In this document: positions 28,189 to 36,567 of the stretch, piece after piece
Layout: each line of letters opens with the position of its first letter
Position numbering within the stretch: the first letter of the stretch is position 1
Position numbers and translations under genes: made by a program
Notes under the pieces: model-generated
Databases searched by the model: none
Seen by the model: the letters and a program-made list of their open reading frames with translations, nothing else
Told to the model about the DNA's origin: nothing
Assembly (NCBI RefSeq): GCF_002198715.1
Contig: NZ_MWLK01000036.1
Span: 218,402-282,401 of the forward strand
From: Rhodomicrobium sp. R_RK_3
GTDB taxonomy: Bacteria; Pseudomonadota; Alphaproteobacteria; Rhizobiales; Rhodomicrobiaceae
Length of the DNA: 64,000 nt
Direction: 5' to 3'

Positions 28189-28308
28189 ATGGCTGGTCGC
28201 GAAACAGCGCGTGCGGGATCACGGGCTGTTCCCACTCATTTCGTCGGCGATGGCGGAGACGACGTAGTCAAAGAAGCTTTCGGCATCCGCGCCGGGAAAG
28301 AAACGTGA
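28189..28308 (+). CDS. Possible 39-residue ORF overlapping the carD start
   Basis: ATG 28189 to TGA 28306-28308, preceded by GGGGGCAG; the stop overlaps the GTG start codon of carD, the usual arrangement for translational coupling. The peptide is MAGRETARAG... ending IRAGKET and matches nothing I know. Third-codon positions are less GC-rich than in the neighbours, so it could be an upstream ORF with a regulatory role or chance. Confidence 0.25.
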   Translation: MAGRETARAGSRAVPTHFVGDGGDDVVKEAFGIRAGKET

Positions 28309-28895
28309 GAATGAGTATGGCTGCGAAGAAAAAATCGACACATCGGAACGGCTTCCGGAAGGACGAGTACATCGTCTACCCGACCCATGGGGTTGGCCGC
28401 ATTGTCGGCATCGAAGAGCAGGAAATCGCCGGGTACAAGCTTGAACTTTTCATCATCAATTTTGAAAAGGACAAGATGACCCTCCGCGTGCCGACTTCGA
28501 AATGCGAGAGTGCCGGAATGCGCAAGCTTTCGGACGATTCCATCGTCACCCGCGCGCTCGACACGCTGCGCGGCCGTGCGCGCGTCAAACGAACGATGTG
28601 GAGCCGCCGTGCTCAGGAATATGAAACCAAGATCAATTCCGGCAATCTGATCTCGATCGCCGAAGTGGTCCGCGATCTGTACCGGTCCGACAGCCAGCCG
28701 GAACAGTCCTATTCCGAACGCCAGCTCTATGAAGCCGCGCTCGACCGCATGGCCCGCGAAATCGCCGCCGTGCAGGATGTCGACGAGGTCATGGCGCTGC
28801 AGGCCATCAACGAGTCGCTCAACAAGAGCACCCGTCTGGTCCGCAAGGAAGTGATCGAGGAAGAGGAAGAGCAGGCCCAGGACGAAGCGGCCTGA
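28305..28895 (+). CDS. carD: CarD-family RNA polymerase-binding regulator
   Basis: 196 residues from the GTG at 28305 (GGAAAG 5 nt before; ATGs at 28311 and 28317 are in-frame alternatives). The N-terminal Tudor-like RNA-polymerase interaction domain is at ~17-75 (EYIVYPTHGVGRIVGIEEQEI) and the C-terminal helical DNA-contact domain at ~85-175 (VKRTMWSRRAQEYETKINSG). The tail is acidic (EEEEEQAQDE). CarD binds the polymerase beta subunit and stabilises open complexes, notably at rRNA promoters. It has a long AT-rich leader region and no cotranscribed neighbour. Confidence 0.95.
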   Translation: MRMSMAAKKKSTHRNGFRKDEYIVYPTHGVGRIVGIEEQEIAGYKLELFIINFEKDKMTLRVPTSKCESAGMRKLSDDSIVTRALDTLRGRARVKRTMWSRRAQEYETKINSGNLISIAEVVRDLYRSDSQPEQSYSERQLYEAALDRMAREIAAVQDVDEVMALQAINESLNKSTRLVRKEVIEEEEEQAQDEAA

Positions 28896-28967
28896 GCGAA
28901 CCCGGGCCTCTGGTTTGGATGAAATGGCGGCGGATGCCTCTGGGCGTTCGCCGCTTTTATTTTGCTG

Positions 28968-30035
28968 TCAAACGCCCGGCAGGCGCGAGGTGAAGGTCGC
29001 CCGCGTCACCGAGACCTTGGTGCCGAGGTCGCTGCTCGCCACCGCCACCTGGGCGTCGAGCTGCTGGGCAAGCGCGTTGACGATGCTTGTGCCGAGGCCG
29101 CGCACGGCGCCGCCGCTGCTCTCGAGCGGCTTGCCGACGCCGTTATCGGCGACGATCAGCATCCAGTCGGCGCCATTGACCTCGTAGCGGACAGTGATCG
29201 TACCGCCTGCATTCGCCGGAAAGGCATGCTTCAGCGCGTTGATGACCAGTTCGGTGACGATCAGCCCGAGGCTGACGGCCTTGGCCGAGAGCGCCGCGCC
29301 CTCGTCGCAGGCGACGCTCAGCGTGATCGGCCGCGTGTCGCCGATCATGGAGGCGGTAAGGCTGCGGCAAAGTTTTGACAGATACGGCCCGATCTCGATC
29401 AGGTCGCCCCGCCCGGCGACCCGCAGATGCTGCTGCACCGCCGCCACCGACATCACCCGCTGATGCGCGTCCTGCAGATGCTGGCGCGTCTCCTCGGAGG
29501 TGACGCTGCGCGACTTCAGCAGCAGGATGCTGGCGATCAGTTGCAGGCTGTTGGCGATGCGGTGCTGCATCTCCTGGATCAGCACCTCCTTCTGCCGCAG
29601 CAGCTCTTCGGTATGGCGCAGGAAGCTCGCCTTCTGGCGCTCGGCCGTCCGCCGCGCCGTGACGTCCTCCAGAGACAGCAGCAGGGATTTGTACGAGCCA
29701 TGCGCGTAAAACACCTCACGGGCATTGAGCAGCATGATGCGGTGGCCGATGGCGGGGAATTCGTGCTCGATCTCGAAGCCGTCGATGGCGGTCTGATCGG
29801 GAATGATCTTCTCCAGCAGAAGCTGAAGCACCGGAATGTCCCAGGCCGCGCCGAGCGCCTCGAGCCGTTTGCCCTCGACGCTGTCGGGCGTCAGTTGAAA
29901 AGTCCGATAGAAGGACCGGCTGGCGACGACGACCCGCAGCCCCTCGTCAAGCACGAGCAGCGGCTCGCGCACCGTATCGACGATCGCACGCGCCAGGGTC
30001 CGGGAATCATCGATGTCACTGAACGCGAGAGCCAA
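28968..30035 (-). CDS. PAS-domain sensor histidine kinase, HisKA_2 type
   Basis: 355 residues, no transmembrane segments, so cytoplasmic. The PAS domain is at residues ~15-125 (DTVREPLLVLDEGLRVVVASRSFYRTF), a coiled linker at ~125-150, and a HisKA_2 phospho-acceptor in LIQEMQHRIANSLQLIASIL. The HATPase domain (~240-345) has ELVINALKHAF and VADNGVG. This class typically signals through response regulators of the general stress or light pathways in alphaproteobacteria. No regulator is encoded beside it, so it is an orphan kinase. It faces carD convergently and is divergent from aroC. Confidence 0.88.
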   Translation of the reverse strand: MALAFSDIDDSRTLARAIVDTVREPLLVLDEGLRVVVASRSFYRTFQLTPDSVEGKRLEALGAAWDIPVLQLLLEKIIPDQTAIDGFEIEHEFPAIGHRIMLLNAREVFYAHGSYKSLLLSLEDVTARRTAERQKASFLRHTEELLRQKEVLIQEMQHRIANSLQLIASILLLKSRSVTSEETRQHLQDAHQRVMSVAAVQQHLRVAGRGDLIEIGPYLSKLCRSLTASMIGDTRPITLSVACDEGAALSAKAVSLGLIVTELVINALKHAFPANAGGTITVRYEVNGADWMLIVADNGVGKPLESSGGAVRGLGTSIVNALAQQLDAQVAVASSDLGTKVSVTRATFTSRLPGV

Positions 30036-30219
30036 GGGGGAAAGCCTTTCTAGGCAATACTCAACCTAGGCGTTACCTATGACAACGGCAAGACAATCCG
30101 TTCATCATTCGTGTCTGAACCGGGTGTTTCGCTCAGATCGCGGTAATCGCGGACAATTTCGCGGCTTTTGACGCGGGAACCCGCCTCGTCTAAACAGGAC
30201 GGCAAAGGAAACGCCCTCC

Positions 30220-31311
30220 ATGTCCCATAATAGTTTCGGCCATCTCTTCCGTGTCACCACCTGGGGCGAAAGCCACGGCCCCTCGATCGGCTGCGTCGTC
30301 GACGGCTGCCCGCCCGGCATCCCGCTGAACGAAGCCGACATCCAGCCCTATCTCGACAAACGCCGCCCCGGCCAGTCGCGCTTCACCACCCAGCGCCAGG
30401 AAGCGGACGCGGTGAAGATCCTCTCCGGAATCTTCGAGAATGCCGAAGGCGTGCAAGTGACGACGGGCACGCCGATCTCGCTGCTGATCGAGAACACCGA
30501 TCAGCGCTCCAAGGATTACGGCGAGATCAAAGATAAATACCGGCCCGGCCACGCCGACTACACCTATATCGCCAAATACGGCATTCGCGACTATCGCGGC
30601 GGCGGCCGATCCTCGGCGCGTGAGACGGCGATGCGGGTGGCGGCGGGAGCGATCGCACGCAAGGTCGTGCCTGGCCTCAGCGTGCGCGGCGCGCTGGTGC
30701 AGCTCGGCACGCAGCATATCGACCGGGCGAACTGGAATTGGGACGAGGTCGAGCGCAACCCGTTCTTCTCGCCGGATCATGCCAGCGTGCAGGGCTGGGC
30801 GGCCTATCTGGACGGCGTGCGCAAGAGCGGGTCGTCCTGCGGCGCGGTGGTCGAGATCGTCGCCGAGGGCGTGCCGGCCGGGCTCGGCGCCCCGATCTAC
30901 GCCAAGCTCGACCAGGATATCGCCAGCGCCTTGATGAGCATCAACGCAGTCAAGGGCGTCGAAATCGGCGCGGGGTTCGAAGCCGCCAGCTTGTCCGGCG
31001 AAGACAATGCCGACGAAATGCGCATTGGCCCCGACGGAAAACCTGCCTTCCTTTCGAACAATGCCGGCGGAATTTTGGGCGGCATCGCCACCGGGCAGCC
31101 GGTTATTGCGCGTTTTGCGGTAAAGCCCACATCATCGATCTTGACGCCGCGCCGGACAATCGACAGCCTTGGGGCTGAGACCGACATCGCCACCAAAGGG
31201 CGGCACGATCCTTGCGTCGGGATCAGGGCGGTGCCGGTCGGCGAGGCGATGGTGGCGATCGTTCTGGCCGATCATTACCTGCGCCATCGGGGGCAATGCG
31301 GATCGGTTTAG
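30220..31311 (+). CDS. aroC: Chorismate synthase
   Basis: 363 residues. Last step of the shikimate pathway, converting EPSP to chorismate with reduced FMN. All signatures are present: N-terminal [16 protein letters not shown], the [17 protein letters not shown] motif, and C-terminal [18 protein letters not shown]. It is full length for the family. It has its own 184-bp upstream region, divergent from the sensor kinase gene, and a downstream membrane protein gene 43 bp away that may be cotranscribed. Confidence 0.97.
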   Translation: MSHNSFGHLFRVTTWGESHGPSIGCVVDGCPPGIPLNEADIQPYLDKRRPGQSRFTTQRQEADAVKILSGIFENAEGVQVTTGTPISLLIENTDQRSKDYGEIKDKYRPGHADYTYIAKYGIRDYRGGGRSSARETAMRVAAGAIARKVVPGLSVRGALVQLGTQHIDRANWNWDEVERNPFFSPDHASVQGWAAYLDGVRKSGSSCGAVVEIVAEGVPAGLGAPIYAKLDQDIASALMSINAVKGVEIGAGFEAASLSGEDNADEMRIGPDGKPAFLSNNAGGILGGIATGQPVIARFAVKPTSSILTPRRTIDSLGAETDIATKGRHDPCVGIRAVPVGEAMVAIVLADHYLRHRGQCGSV

Positions 31312-31354
31312 CGCGTGCGCTGGCGGATCGCTTGGGGGAGCGGGAGATCAGCCG

Positions 31355-31885
31355 ATGCAGACCGATGCGCAAGTGCCCGAGTTCGTCGAACGGGGCTACC
31401 ACCTTGCCTACGGCAAGGATGCCGGCGATTTCCGCTTCAACGTCATGGCGATCATCGCCATCCTGTCTTTCGGCATGTTCGCCGCCACCGGCTATGACGC
31501 GCTGGCGGCGGTCGGTGCGGCGACCGGGTGCGTCGCCTATTATTTCTATCCGCTGAAGGAGCGCAAGCCGCGCATCGGCGCCGGGCAGTACGGCATCTTC
31601 ATCGATGGCTTCGGCCTGATCGCCTGGCGCGCCATCGGCGACATCCAGCTCGTCACCCACGCCTCCCGCTTCTCCGAAACCGATGAATTGCAGATCCGCC
31701 TGAAGACGCCGCTCGACAACGCGCTGCTGGTCGACTGGCGCCGCCTGCCGATCTGGCGCCTCTTGATGAAGCTGCCCTGGATGATGACCTACGACAATGT
31801 CGTCCGCATCCCGCTTCCGCCCTTCGCCTCCGCTCCGCAGGACATCCACTGGCAGTTCCAGCGGCTGTGGAAGTATTACCGCTGA
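31355..31885 (+). CDS. Membrane protein of unknown function
   Basis: 176 residues from the ATG at 31355 (GGAG 8 nt upstream); a longer open frame would run into aroC and is unlikely. Two transmembrane helices lie close together (~28-45 and ~48-65: FNVMAIIAILSFGMFAATGYDALAAVGAATGCVAYYFYPL in two halves). A soluble domain with strand-rich character follows (GQYGIFIDGFGLIAWRAIGDIQLV), resembling membrane-bound PH-like proteins in topology. The match is by pattern only. It is probably cotranscribed with aroC. Confidence 0.6.
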   Translation: MQTDAQVPEFVERGYHLAYGKDAGDFRFNVMAIIAILSFGMFAATGYDALAAVGAATGCVAYYFYPLKERKPRIGAGQYGIFIDGFGLIAWRAIGDIQLVTHASRFSETDELQIRLKTPLDNALLVDWRRLPIWRLLMKLPWMMTYDNVVRIPLPPFASAPQDIHWQFQRLWKYYR

Positions 31886-32138
31886 CGCCGGCGGCGGATT
31901 CCGCTCCCTCGCGGTCGCCCCGGATCGGGACTGTTCTCCTCCCCCACCCGTCACTATGGCCAAAATAGCGCAGACCGATAGGCAACAGGGGCGTTGCCGA
32001 AGTGTCACCCACTCGTGACTGGCATTTGTACAGGCGGCGCATGATACTCTCGTCAAGTGAGTTTATGGGTGGGATGAGGTCCCGAGATTGCATAAGTGGT
32101 TCGTTTCCAGTGAGGCGCCCGCAGGCGGCTCGACTGCC

Positions 32139-32891
32139 ATGACAGCGCCATCCCGGTTTTGGACGGTCCTGATGCTCGGAGCCGCGCTGATCTGGCCGCA
32201 GGCCGATCCCGCCGCAGCCAGCGAGCAGAAGCGCATGGATGTGCTCGAACTTTTCACCAGCCAGGGCTGCTCCTCCTGTCCGCCCGCCGACCTCCTGCTC
32301 GGCAGCTACGCCAAGCGGCCCGATGTGCTGGCCCTCAGCTTCCCGGTCAGCTATTGGGACCATCTCGGCTGGAAGGACACGCTCGCCAAGGACAGCTACA
32401 ACGACCGCCAGCGCTCCTATGCCGAGGCGCGCGGCGACCGCGAAATCTACACGCCGCAGCTCGTCGTCAACGGCATGGTGCACGCGGTCGGCAGCCAGCG
32501 CGGCGCGGTGGAGGCGGCGCTGAAGAAGAGCAGTCACGCGCTCGCCGAAAGCTGGGTCCCGGTGTCGATGAGCTATGCCGGCGGCTCGGTGCAGCTCGAC
32601 GCCGGTGCGGCCCCCGCCGGCAGCCCCTATCGCTCCGGTACGCTGTGGCTCGCCTTCTACAGCGACAGCGTCACGGTGCCGATCGTCCGTGGCGAGAACA
32701 ATGGCCGCGAGATCACCTACACCAATGTCGTGCGCCAGCTTTTGCCAGCCGGTCCCTGGAACGGACAGGCCGCGCGATACGACGTGAAGATCCCCCGCGC
32801 CCTGCCCTATGACGGCTGCGCGGCCCTGCTGCAATCCGACAAGACGCAGATGGTGATCGGAGCGGCCAAGATCACCTCGCCCGAGAAATGA
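32139..32891 (+). CDS. Secreted DUF1223 thioredoxin-like protein
   Basis: 250 residues from the ATG at 32139, chosen because a signal peptide (FWTVLMLGAALIWPQADPAAA) then starts at once; a TTG at 32088 is in frame. The mature part begins with DVLELFTSQGCSSCPPADLLL, a C-x-x-C site on a thioredoxin-like strand-helix, then FPVSYWDHLGWKDTLA and YTPQLVVNGMVHAVGS (cis-Pro region). DUF1223 proteins are periplasmic and of undefined function; a thiol-redox role is inferred from the CSSC site. It stands alone after a 253-bp spacer. Confidence 0.85.
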   Translation: MTAPSRFWTVLMLGAALIWPQADPAAASEQKRMDVLELFTSQGCSSCPPADLLLGSYAKRPDVLALSFPVSYWDHLGWKDTLAKDSYNDRQRSYAEARGDREIYTPQLVVNGMVHAVGSQRGAVEAALKKSSHALAESWVPVSMSYAGGSVQLDAGAAPAGSPYRSGTLWLAFYSDSVTVPIVRGENNGREITYTNVVRQLLPAGPWNGQAARYDVKIPRALPYDGCAALLQSDKTQMVIGAAKITSPEK

Positions 32892-33034
32892 CGCACACGG
32901 ACGATCTATACTGCGCCGATTCATTCGCGCTTCCTGCGTCAATATAAATCTGTATAAACTTGACAGTCCTGCGTGCCGCGAGCGCGTGACTCACGTAGTC
33001 TCGCGCCGGTGGACATTCGCGAGCGCTGAGGGTA

Positions 33035-33718
33035 ATGGCTTATTGGCTTTTCAAAACCGAACCAGGCACTTGGTCCTGGGCCGATCAAGTAGGAAGAGGC
33101 GAAACGGGCGAGGAATGGAACGGGGTGCGCAATCACACCGCCAAGCTCAACATGCTGGCCATGACGATCGGCGAGCTGGGTTTCTTCTACCATTCGGTCG
33201 ACGAGAAGAGCATTGTAGGCATTATCAAGATTATTTCTAAAGCGCATCCGGACTCTAAGGATGAGACGGGTACTTGGTTCTGCGTGGATGTCGCCGCGGT
33301 GATGGCATTGCCTGAGCCGGTGACGCTCGGTGAAATCAAGGCCGACCCTCGCCTCGGCGACATGGCCTTGGTGAAACAGTCGCGTCTGTCCGTACAGCCT
33401 GTAACTGAAGATGAATGGGAGATTATTTGCGAAATGGCTGGATTGAAAAAAGCGCCTAAGAGCGCCCCGACGAAGGCGGCTTCCGCCGCTAAGCCGGCTG
33501 CGAAAGCGGCTCCGAAGGCCGCCGCCAAAGAGGCGCCGAAACCTGCTGCGAAGACGGCCGCGAAGCCGGCGGCTAAGCCTGCCGCGAAGGCGCCCGCGAA
33601 AGCTGCGGCGGCTCCGAAGGCTGCTGCCAAGGCTGCGCCCAAGCCGGCGGCAAAGACGGCAGCAAAGACGGCAGCAAAGCCTGCGGCGAAGCCCGCTGCA
33701 AAGGCTGGCAAGAAGTAG
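33035..33718 (+). CDS. EVE-domain protein with histone H1-like Ala/Lys/Pro tail
   Basis: 227 residues. Residues 1-138 are a complete EVE domain (AYWLFKTEPGTWSWADQV, EWNGVRNHTAKLNMLAM, FFYHSVDEKSIVGI, PRLGDMALVKQSRLSVQPV), a YTH/PUA-related fold that binds modified bases in DNA or RNA. Residues ~139-227 consist almost only of Ala, Lys and Pro (repeats of AKPAAK and AKAAPK type), like the C-terminal tails of histone H1 and bacterial H1-like proteins. Common bacterial EVE proteins end near residue 140, so the tail is an addition. Inference: the tail gives non-specific nucleic-acid binding. The EVE half has somewhat lower GC than its neighbours. Confidence 0.88.
   Translation: MAYWLFKTEPGTWSWADQVGRGETGEEWNGVRNHTAKLNMLAMTIGELGFFYHSVDEKSIVGIIKIISKAHPDSKDETGTWFCVDVAAVMALPEPVTLGEIKADPRLGDMALVKQSRLSVQPVTEDEWEIICEMAGLKKAPKSAPTKAASAAKPAAKAAPKAAAKEAPKPAAKTAAKPAAKPAAKAPAKAAAAPKAAAKAAPKPAAKTAAKTAAKPAAKPAAKAGKK
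33450..33716 (+). repeat. Degenerate GC-rich codon repeat encoding the H1-like tail
   Basis: The tail-coding DNA is an irregular tandem of GCN/AAG/CCN codons in 9-24 nt units (alternating GCGAAG, GCCAAG, CCTGCG and similar), so it is prone to length variation by slippage or recombination. The frame is intact here. Confidence 0.6.
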
Positions 33719-33810
33719 GCTGCGTAGTTTCACGGACCAGCGTTTTAAGCTCTCCTTTACTCCGTGCGCATCCTATTGATCGCGCGAGGATCGCTTTAGT
33801 GCCGCAGGTC

Positions 33811-33930
33811 ACCTCTCCCAAAAGGAGAAGCCGGAATGCGCCAGTATTCCGGGTGAGGGGCTTATTCTTCCGCGTAGGTGTTCTCCCCTCACGCCCACTT
33901 TCTCGGTGAGAAAGGGCGTGGTGAAGTCGG
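33811..33930. repeat. Mosaic of intergenic palindromes (CTCTCCC/GTGAGGGG family)
   Basis: Successive hairpins: CTCTCC/GGAGA, a 7-bp perfect stem CCGGAAT/ATTCCGG (33831-33852), GTGAGGGG paired with CCCCTCAC, and CTTTCTC/GAGAAAG. The same words occur in the element at 57583-57690, so this is a diverged copy of that family. The surrounding spacer (33719-34107) shows no gene. Confidence 0.5.
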
Positions 33931-34107
33931 CTTGTGTCGAGCGGTTCCGCTCTGGCGTGTTTACGGGAAAGTCATGTCCTCGCTAAGGCGGGGATGGTCG
34001 GTGTTTTCCGTCCGCGAACGCGGCCAGAACCATGAGCGAGCGAAGTCCCTGCTGCATTGATCGGCATGGAACGCTTGAGGCTACGCTGTGGTGCGAGAGG
34101 CTGGGCC

Positions 34108-34575
34108 ATGGTCCGCTTGGGCAGAATTTTTGCCGTCCTGCTGATGCTCTCGGCGGGCGAGTCTTTGTCGTCGCTTGCGGCCGAGATGGCGGCTCTCGAC
34201 GTCAGCATCGATGAAGCGCGGCTGATCCGACTCGAAGCGGATGCGGCGCAGATCATCGTCGGCAATCCTGCCATCGCCGATGTGGCGGTGCAGAATCCGC
34301 GCCTGCTGGTCGTAACCGGCAAATCCTATGGCGCGACCAATTTGATCGCTCTCGACGGCGCGGGACAAGAGATCCTCGCCGCGCGTTTTGGCGTGCGCGA
34401 AGGCGATGCCCGGCAGGTCACCGTCTACAAGGGCACCGTCCGCCAATCCCTGCATTGCGCGCCGGACTGCCAGCGCGTGCTCTCGCTCGGCGACGACAAA
34501 GCCCAGTTCGACGCTCCCGCCGAAACGGTGGCAAAAAAATTCGGCGTGGTGAATTCGGCGATCGGAGGGAATTGA
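34108..34575 (+). CDS. Secreted pilus-assembly N-domain protein (CpaC/secretin N-terminal-like)
   Basis: 155 residues from the ATG at 34108 (AGAGG 7 nt upstream). The signal peptide is residues ~5-28 (IFAVLLMLSAGESLSSLAAE). The mature part VSIDEARLIRLEADAAQIIVGNPAIADVAVQNPRLLVVTGKSYGATNLIALD is the domain found at the N-terminus of CpaC/RcpA-type secretins of Flp/Tad pili, but no secretin channel domain follows. It is therefore a stand-alone periplasmic domain. No tad/cpa gene is in the window. It may be an accessory of a pilus encoded elsewhere or an independently used domain. Confidence 0.8.
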   Translation: MVRLGRIFAVLLMLSAGESLSSLAAEMAALDVSIDEARLIRLEADAAQIIVGNPAIADVAVQNPRLLVVTGKSYGATNLIALDGAGQEILAARFGVREGDARQVTVYKGTVRQSLHCAPDCQRVLSLGDDKAQFDAPAETVAKKFGVVNSAIGGN

Positions 34576-34608
34576 GCGCGGTTAGTTGGAATGACGTCTC
34601 CTCCTCAT

Positions 34609-34722
34609 CGTCCCGGACGGCCGTCAGGCCGAGCCGGGACCCAATCATCTATCCGCGAGCGCTGCAGCAAGTGGAGAGGCGAGGGAGTCTCGGCTCTGAC
34701 GGCCGTCCGGGGCGACGAATGG
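34609..34722 (+). repeat. Interspersed ~110-bp palindromic repeat, copy A
   Basis: Starts CGTCCCGGACGGCCGTCAGG, then GCCGGGACCCAATCATC, TATCCGC, GCTGCAGCAAGTGGAGAGGC, and ends with CGGCTCTGACGGCCGTCCGG and GGCGACGAATGGG. The outer parts can fold back on each other. It fills the spacer between the pilus-domain gene and the convergent sirtuin gene. Copies B (37067-37175) and C (62211-62322, inverted) share the same order of blocks. Confidence 0.8.
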
Positions 34723-34738
34723 GGAGCACGCGGATCAA

Positions 34739-35449
34739 TCACTTCGCTGACAGCAACCGCTCCACATAGGCCGGCACCACTTCGGTCGCCCGGCCGTGGA
34801 TCGTTTCGTGGAAATAAGAGACGCCTTCGGACGGCTCCAGATTGAGTTCGACCGTATGCGCGCCCGCCGCCCGCGCCTCGGCGACGAAGCCGGCCGCCGG
34901 ATAGACCGTCCCGCTCGTCCCCACCGAGACGAACAGATCGGCATCGCCCAGCGCCTGGTAGATCCGGTCCATGTGATAGGGCATCTCGCCGAACCAAACG
35001 ACGTCCGGTCGCAGCGCGCCGACGGCAGCGCAAGCCTCGCAGCGGCTGCCGACCGTGAGCTCCGCTTCGCCCCAATCCGCGCGCTGACCGCAGGCATTGC
35101 ACAGCATGCGCCCCAATTCGCCGTGCATGTGGATCAGCTTCCGGCTCCCCGCCGCCTCATGCAGCCGGTCGACATTCTGCGTGACCACCACCACCTCGCC
35201 GCCATGTTCCGCTTCGAGACGGGCGAGGGCCCGATGCGCGGCATTCGGCTGCACGCCGCGGTTCTGGGCCCGGCGCATATTGTAGAATTCGAGTACCAGC
35301 GCAGGGTTGCGGGCGAAGCCCTCTGGTGTGGCGACTTCGCGATAATCATATCTGGCCCAGACACCATCCTTGTCGCGGAAGGTGGAAATGCCGGATTCGG
35401 CGGACAATCCCGCTCCGGTCAGCACGACGATGTTACGAAATGCGGGCAT
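34739..35449 (-). CDS. cobB: Sir2-family NAD-dependent protein deacylase
   Basis: 236 residues, class III sirtuin. It shows the NAD-binding GAGLSAESGISTFRD, the catalytic His region QNVDRLHEAAGSRKLIHMHGE, four zinc-binding cysteines (CNAC and CEAC), and the FYNMRR segment, which gives the Y-x-x-R pair used by Sirt5/CobB enzymes to bind succinyl or malonyl lysines. So deacetylase and desuccinylase activity are both possible. The symbol cobB here means the sirtuin, not the cobalamin enzyme of that name. It is convergent with the pilus-domain gene across repeat copy A. Confidence 0.93.
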   Translation of the reverse strand: MPAFRNIVVLTGAGLSAESGISTFRDKDGVWARYDYREVATPEGFARNPALVLEFYNMRRAQNRGVQPNAAHRALARLEAEHGGEVVVVTQNVDRLHEAAGSRKLIHMHGELGRMLCNACGQRADWGEAELTVGSRCEACAAVGALRPDVVWFGEMPYHMDRIYQALGDADLFVSVGTSGTVYPAAGFVAEARAAGAHTVELNLEPSEGVSYFHETIHGRATEVVPAYVERLLSAK

Positions 35450-35502
35450 GGTCGCTCGGCAATAGCTCAGCTCGACGAGTTCCAGATTAGCGGAGATTGG
35501 TG

Positions 35503-36555
35503 ATGCCGAACAGTTTCGAAGCCTATGCCCATCTGGCGAGCAAGACCGCGCGCACCGGCTGGTACGCCGCCGTCGCGCGCATCATGGGGCGGCGCGTGGC
35601 CGAGCTGAGCTCCGGCGCGCCGCGCTTCCAGCCGACCCGGCCGACGCCCGGCGAAGGGGCGCTGTTCCGCGCGGCGCTCGCCCTGCAGCGGCGCGATGCG
35701 GAGAATGTCCGGCGCGGCCTCTACCCGGCCATGGAGGACGAGGAGTCGCTCTCCGGCCATATCGAAGCGCTGCGCCGCATGTTCGCCGACCTGCCCGCCT
35801 CCAACGAGCGCCGCCTTGCCGGCCGCGCCGAGGAAGCCGCCGCCCTGCCCGAAGCCGAGGGGCTGCCGGACTATTATGCCCGCAATTTCCACTACCAGAC
35901 CGACGGCTATCTCAGCGAGGAATCGGCACGCATCTACGACATCCAGGTCGACACGCTGTTCATCGGCACGTCGGGCACGATGCGCCGCCAGGCCCTGCCG
36001 CCGATCGCCGCCTATGTGCACGGCAAGGACCAGCGCAATCTCGCCATGCTCGACGTCGCCTGCGGCACGGGCCGCTTCCTCGGTCAGGCCGCGCAGGCGT
36101 TCCCCGCCATGCCGATGACCGGCATCGATCTTTCCGCCGCCTATATCGACGCCGCCCGCGAACACCTCGCCGACCGCCGCACCATCACCTTGCAGCAAGG
36201 CAACGGCGAGGCGCTGCCGCTGCCCGACGCCAGCCAGGACATCGTAACCTCGATCTATCTCTATCACGAGCTGCCGGGCGAGGTCCGCCGCAAGGTCACG
36301 ACGGAAATCCTGCGCGTGCTCAAGCCCGGCGGCATCTATGTGCTGGTCGATTCGTTGCAATGGGGCGACGAGCCGCGCTATGACGGGCTGCTGGAAGCCT
36401 TCCCCGAGCGCTTCCACGAGCCCTATTACGAACATTTCCTTGGCGACGATCTGGCCGCCTTGTTCGAGGCTTGCGGCTTCGAGCGCGTTGAAACGTCGCT
36501 GGCTTTTCTCTCCAAGGTCGTAGTAGGACGAAAGCCGATTTCGCCCACCGCCTGA
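35503..36555 (+). CDS. SAM-dependent class I methyltransferase
   Basis: 350 residues from the ATG at 35503 (GGAG 7 nt upstream). The N-terminal ~170 residues form a helical domain of unknown role (MPNSFEAYAHLASKTARTGWYAAVARIMGRR in two parts). The Rossmann methyltransferase domain follows: LDVACGTGRFLGQ (motif I, ~183), GIDLSAAYIDAARE, DIVTSIYLYHEL and VLKPGGIYVLVDSLQWGD, of the Methyltransf_11/UbiE-like type. Substrate unknown. It is divergent from the sirtuin gene (53 bp apart) and 12 bp before a DMT-type transporter gene, with which it is probably cotranscribed. Confidence 0.85.
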   Translation: MPNSFEAYAHLASKTARTGWYAAVARIMGRRVAELSSGAPRFQPTRPTPGEGALFRAALALQRRDAENVRRGLYPAMEDEESLSGHIEALRRMFADLPASNERRLAGRAEEAAALPEAEGLPDYYARNFHYQTDGYLSEESARIYDIQVDTLFIGTSGTMRRQALPPIAAYVHGKDQRNLAMLDVACGTGRFLGQAAQAFPAMPMTGIDLSAAYIDAAREHLADRRTITLQQGNGEALPLPDASQDIVTSIYLYHELPGEVRRKVTTEILRVLKPGGIYVLVDSLQWGDEPRYDGLLEAFPERFHEPYYEHFLGDDLAALFEACGFERVETSLAFLSKVVVGRKPISPTA

Positions 36556-36567
36556 TCCGGAGAGACA

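Noticed and set aside
33811-33930. CRISPR-like or small-RNA interpretation of the hairpin cluster
   Set aside because: There are no regularly spaced identical repeats; the words match the intergenic palindrome family at 57583-57690.
34739-35449. Cobalamin-type CobB because of the symbol and nearby cob genes
   Set aside because: The protein is a clear sirtuin (NAD motifs, zinc cysteines); the shared symbol is coincidental and the cob locus is 17 kb away.
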